This document shows, piece after piece, positions 62,969 to 64,000 of a DNA stretch of 64,000 nucleotides. Below the pieces are notes generated by a model. That model was not told the origin of the DNA and did not search any database. It worked only from the letters and a program-made list of their open reading frames with translations. The stretch is taken from NCBI RefSeq assembly GCF_027912495.1, contig NZ_CP115463.1, positions 1,759,501 through 1,823,500 on the forward strand. Direction: 5' to 3'. Positions within the stretch are counted from its first letter, which is position 1. Every line of letters starts with the position of its first letter. Source of the DNA: Caulobacter sp. NIBR1757. GTDB taxonomy: Bacteria > Pseudomonadota > Alphaproteobacteria > Caulobacterales > Caulobacteraceae. A program made the position numbers and the translations under genes.

Positions 62969-64000
62969 TGGCGGATGGGGCCGGCCCGCTCGATTTCCTC
63001 GGCGTCCGCAAGTCGCTGACCGGCCGCGTCTGGCGCCGCCGCGCCGCCGATGAGGGGATCACCCGCGAGCTGCAGCTGCGCCACGGCCTCAGCGAGCCCC
63101 TGGCCCGCGCCCTGGCCTCGCGCGGCATCGACGCGGACGGGGGAGGGGACTTCCTCAATCCGACGCTCAAGTCGCTGTTCCCCGACCCCTCGTCCTTCGC
63201 CGACATGGACCGCGCCGCCGGGATTCTCGTCGACGCCGCCGTCAGCGGCCGGGCCGTCACCGTCTTCGCCGACTACGATGTCGACGGAGCCTCCAGCGCC
63301 GCCCAGCTGGTCCGCTGGTTCCGGGCCATGGGCCGCGACCTGCCGGTCTATGTCCCCGACCGCATCCTCGAGGGCTACGGCCCCAGCCCCGCCGCCTTCC
63401 GCAAGATCAAGGACAGCGGCGCCGACCTGGTCATCACCGTCGACTGCGGCGCCGCCGCCCACGACGCCCTGCACGAGGCCGCCCGTATCGGCCTCGACGT
63501 CGTGGTCATCGACCACCACCTGATGCGCGGCGAGCCGCCGCCCGCCGCCGCCCTGGTCAATCCGAATCGTCCCGACGACACCTCCGGCCAGGGCCATCTC
63601 GCCGCCGCCGGCGTCGTCTTCGTCCTGCTCGCCGCCCTCAACCGCGAGGCCCGCAGGCGCGGCCTGTTCGAGGACCGCCCCGCCCCCAATGTGATGGACT
63701 GGCTGGATCTCGCCGCCATGGGCGCCTTCTGCGACGTCACCTCCCTGACCGGCTTCAACCGCGCCCTGGCGGCCCAGGGCCTGAAGGTCATGTCCGGCTG
63801 GCGCAACATCGGCCTGAAGGCCCTGCTCGACGTCGCCAAGAGCCAGGGGCCCGCCACGGCCTTCCACGCCGGCTTCATCCTGGGCCCCCGCATCAACGCC
63901 GGCGGCCGAATCGGTCGTGCAGACCTCGGGGCCCGCCTGCTCAGCACCGAGGACCCGGAAGAGGCCGCCGCCCTGGCCCAGGAACTCGACGCCCTCAACG
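62968..64000 (+). CDS. recJ: Single-strand DNA 5'-3' exonuclease RecJ (3' end beyond window)
   Basis: Degrades single-stranded DNA in recombination and mismatch repair. 344 codons are visible. The DHH phosphoesterase motifs are intact: FADYDVDGASSA (motif I), ITVDCGAAAHDAL, VIDHHLMRGEPPP (the DHH motif), and GPRINAGGRIGRADLGARL starts motif IV. The RNA/DNA-binding OB domain and C-terminus lie beyond the edge. It is coupled to glpX. Confidence 0.97.
   Translation, partial: MADGAGPLDFLGVRKSLTGRVWRRRAADEGITRELQLRHGLSEPLARALASRGIDADGGGDFLNPTLKSLFPDPSSFADMDRAAGILVDAAVSGRAVTVFADYDVDGASSAAQLVRWFRAMGRDLPVYVPDRILEGYGPSPAAFRKIKDSGADLVITVDCGAAAHDALHEAARIGLDVVVIDHHLMRGEPPPAAALVNPNRPDDTSGQGHLAAAGVVFVLLAALNREARRRGLFEDRPAPNVMDWLDLAAMGAFCDVTSLTGFNRALAAQGLKVMSGWRNIGLKALLDVAKSQGPATAFHAGFILGPRINAGGRIGRADLGARLLSTEDPEEAAALAQELDALN

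Overview
The window is GC-rich, tightly packed bacterial chromosome. Gene order and families point to an alphaproteobacterium, most likely Caulobacterales (Caulobacter/Phenylobacterium-like). The evidence is the trpG-trpD-trpC / lexA / comEC / (gltX) / gltA block, pdhB with an N-terminal lipoyl domain next to an ftsB-like gene, hom / glpX / recJ, class I PhaC, and alphaproteobacterial GTTC-N7-GTTC SOS boxes at lexA. The genus is an inference; no 16S rRNA is present.

Layout: (1) 1-8.4 kb: gltA (cut by the window edge), a decayed gltX remnant, comEC, lexA with SOS boxes, two small unknown genes, the trpC-D-G cluster and a DUF983 protein. (2) 8.4-13.8 kb: a MocR regulator with a clear operator, TerC, a histidine-rich membrane lipoprotein and an RlmB-type rRNA methyltransferase. 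(3) 13.9-20.1 kb: tRNA-Tyr, tRNA-Gly and tuf, then a LytTR membrane regulator, a YciB homologue, a FemAB/CelD-like acyltransferase followed by a JmjC/cupin oxygenase, and a secreted GIN-domain protein. (4) 20.5-34.5 kb: the S10-spc-alpha ribosomal protein region (rpsJ to rplQ) with secY, adk and rpoA, ended by a strong terminator. (5) 34.5-42.1 kb: a REP pair, an HtrA/DegP protease, a five-gene ArsR-SRPBCC-YjbR-VOC-MFS operon, an ENPP-like phosphodiesterase and an ABC exporter. (6) 42.1-49.1 kb: ftsB and the pyruvate dehydrogenase genes pdhA-pdhB-[three small genes]-pdhC-lpd. (7) 49.2-55.1 kb: a GNAT, PhaC with a Lys/Ala/Pro-rich N-terminus, a lipoprotein, an AlaC-type aminotransferase and homoserine dehydrogenase. 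(8) 55.1-62.0 kb: an accessory stretch between hom and glpX with GFA proteins, an alpha/beta hydrolase, small secreted or membrane unknowns, an AT-richer STAS-like/GHKL ATPase gene and an ArsR-SRPBCC pair. (9) glpX and the 5' part of recJ.

Most of the window is housekeeping: translation, protein export, central carbon metabolism, amino-acid synthesis and SOS control. The less ordinary parts are the gltX remnant, the MocR operator, the histidine-rich lipoprotein beside TerC, two ArsR-SRPBCC units with palindromic operators (one covering its own start codon), four-copy and paired REP-like palindromes, and the low-GC GHKL gene. I see no CRISPR array, prophage, insertion sequence or complete defence system.
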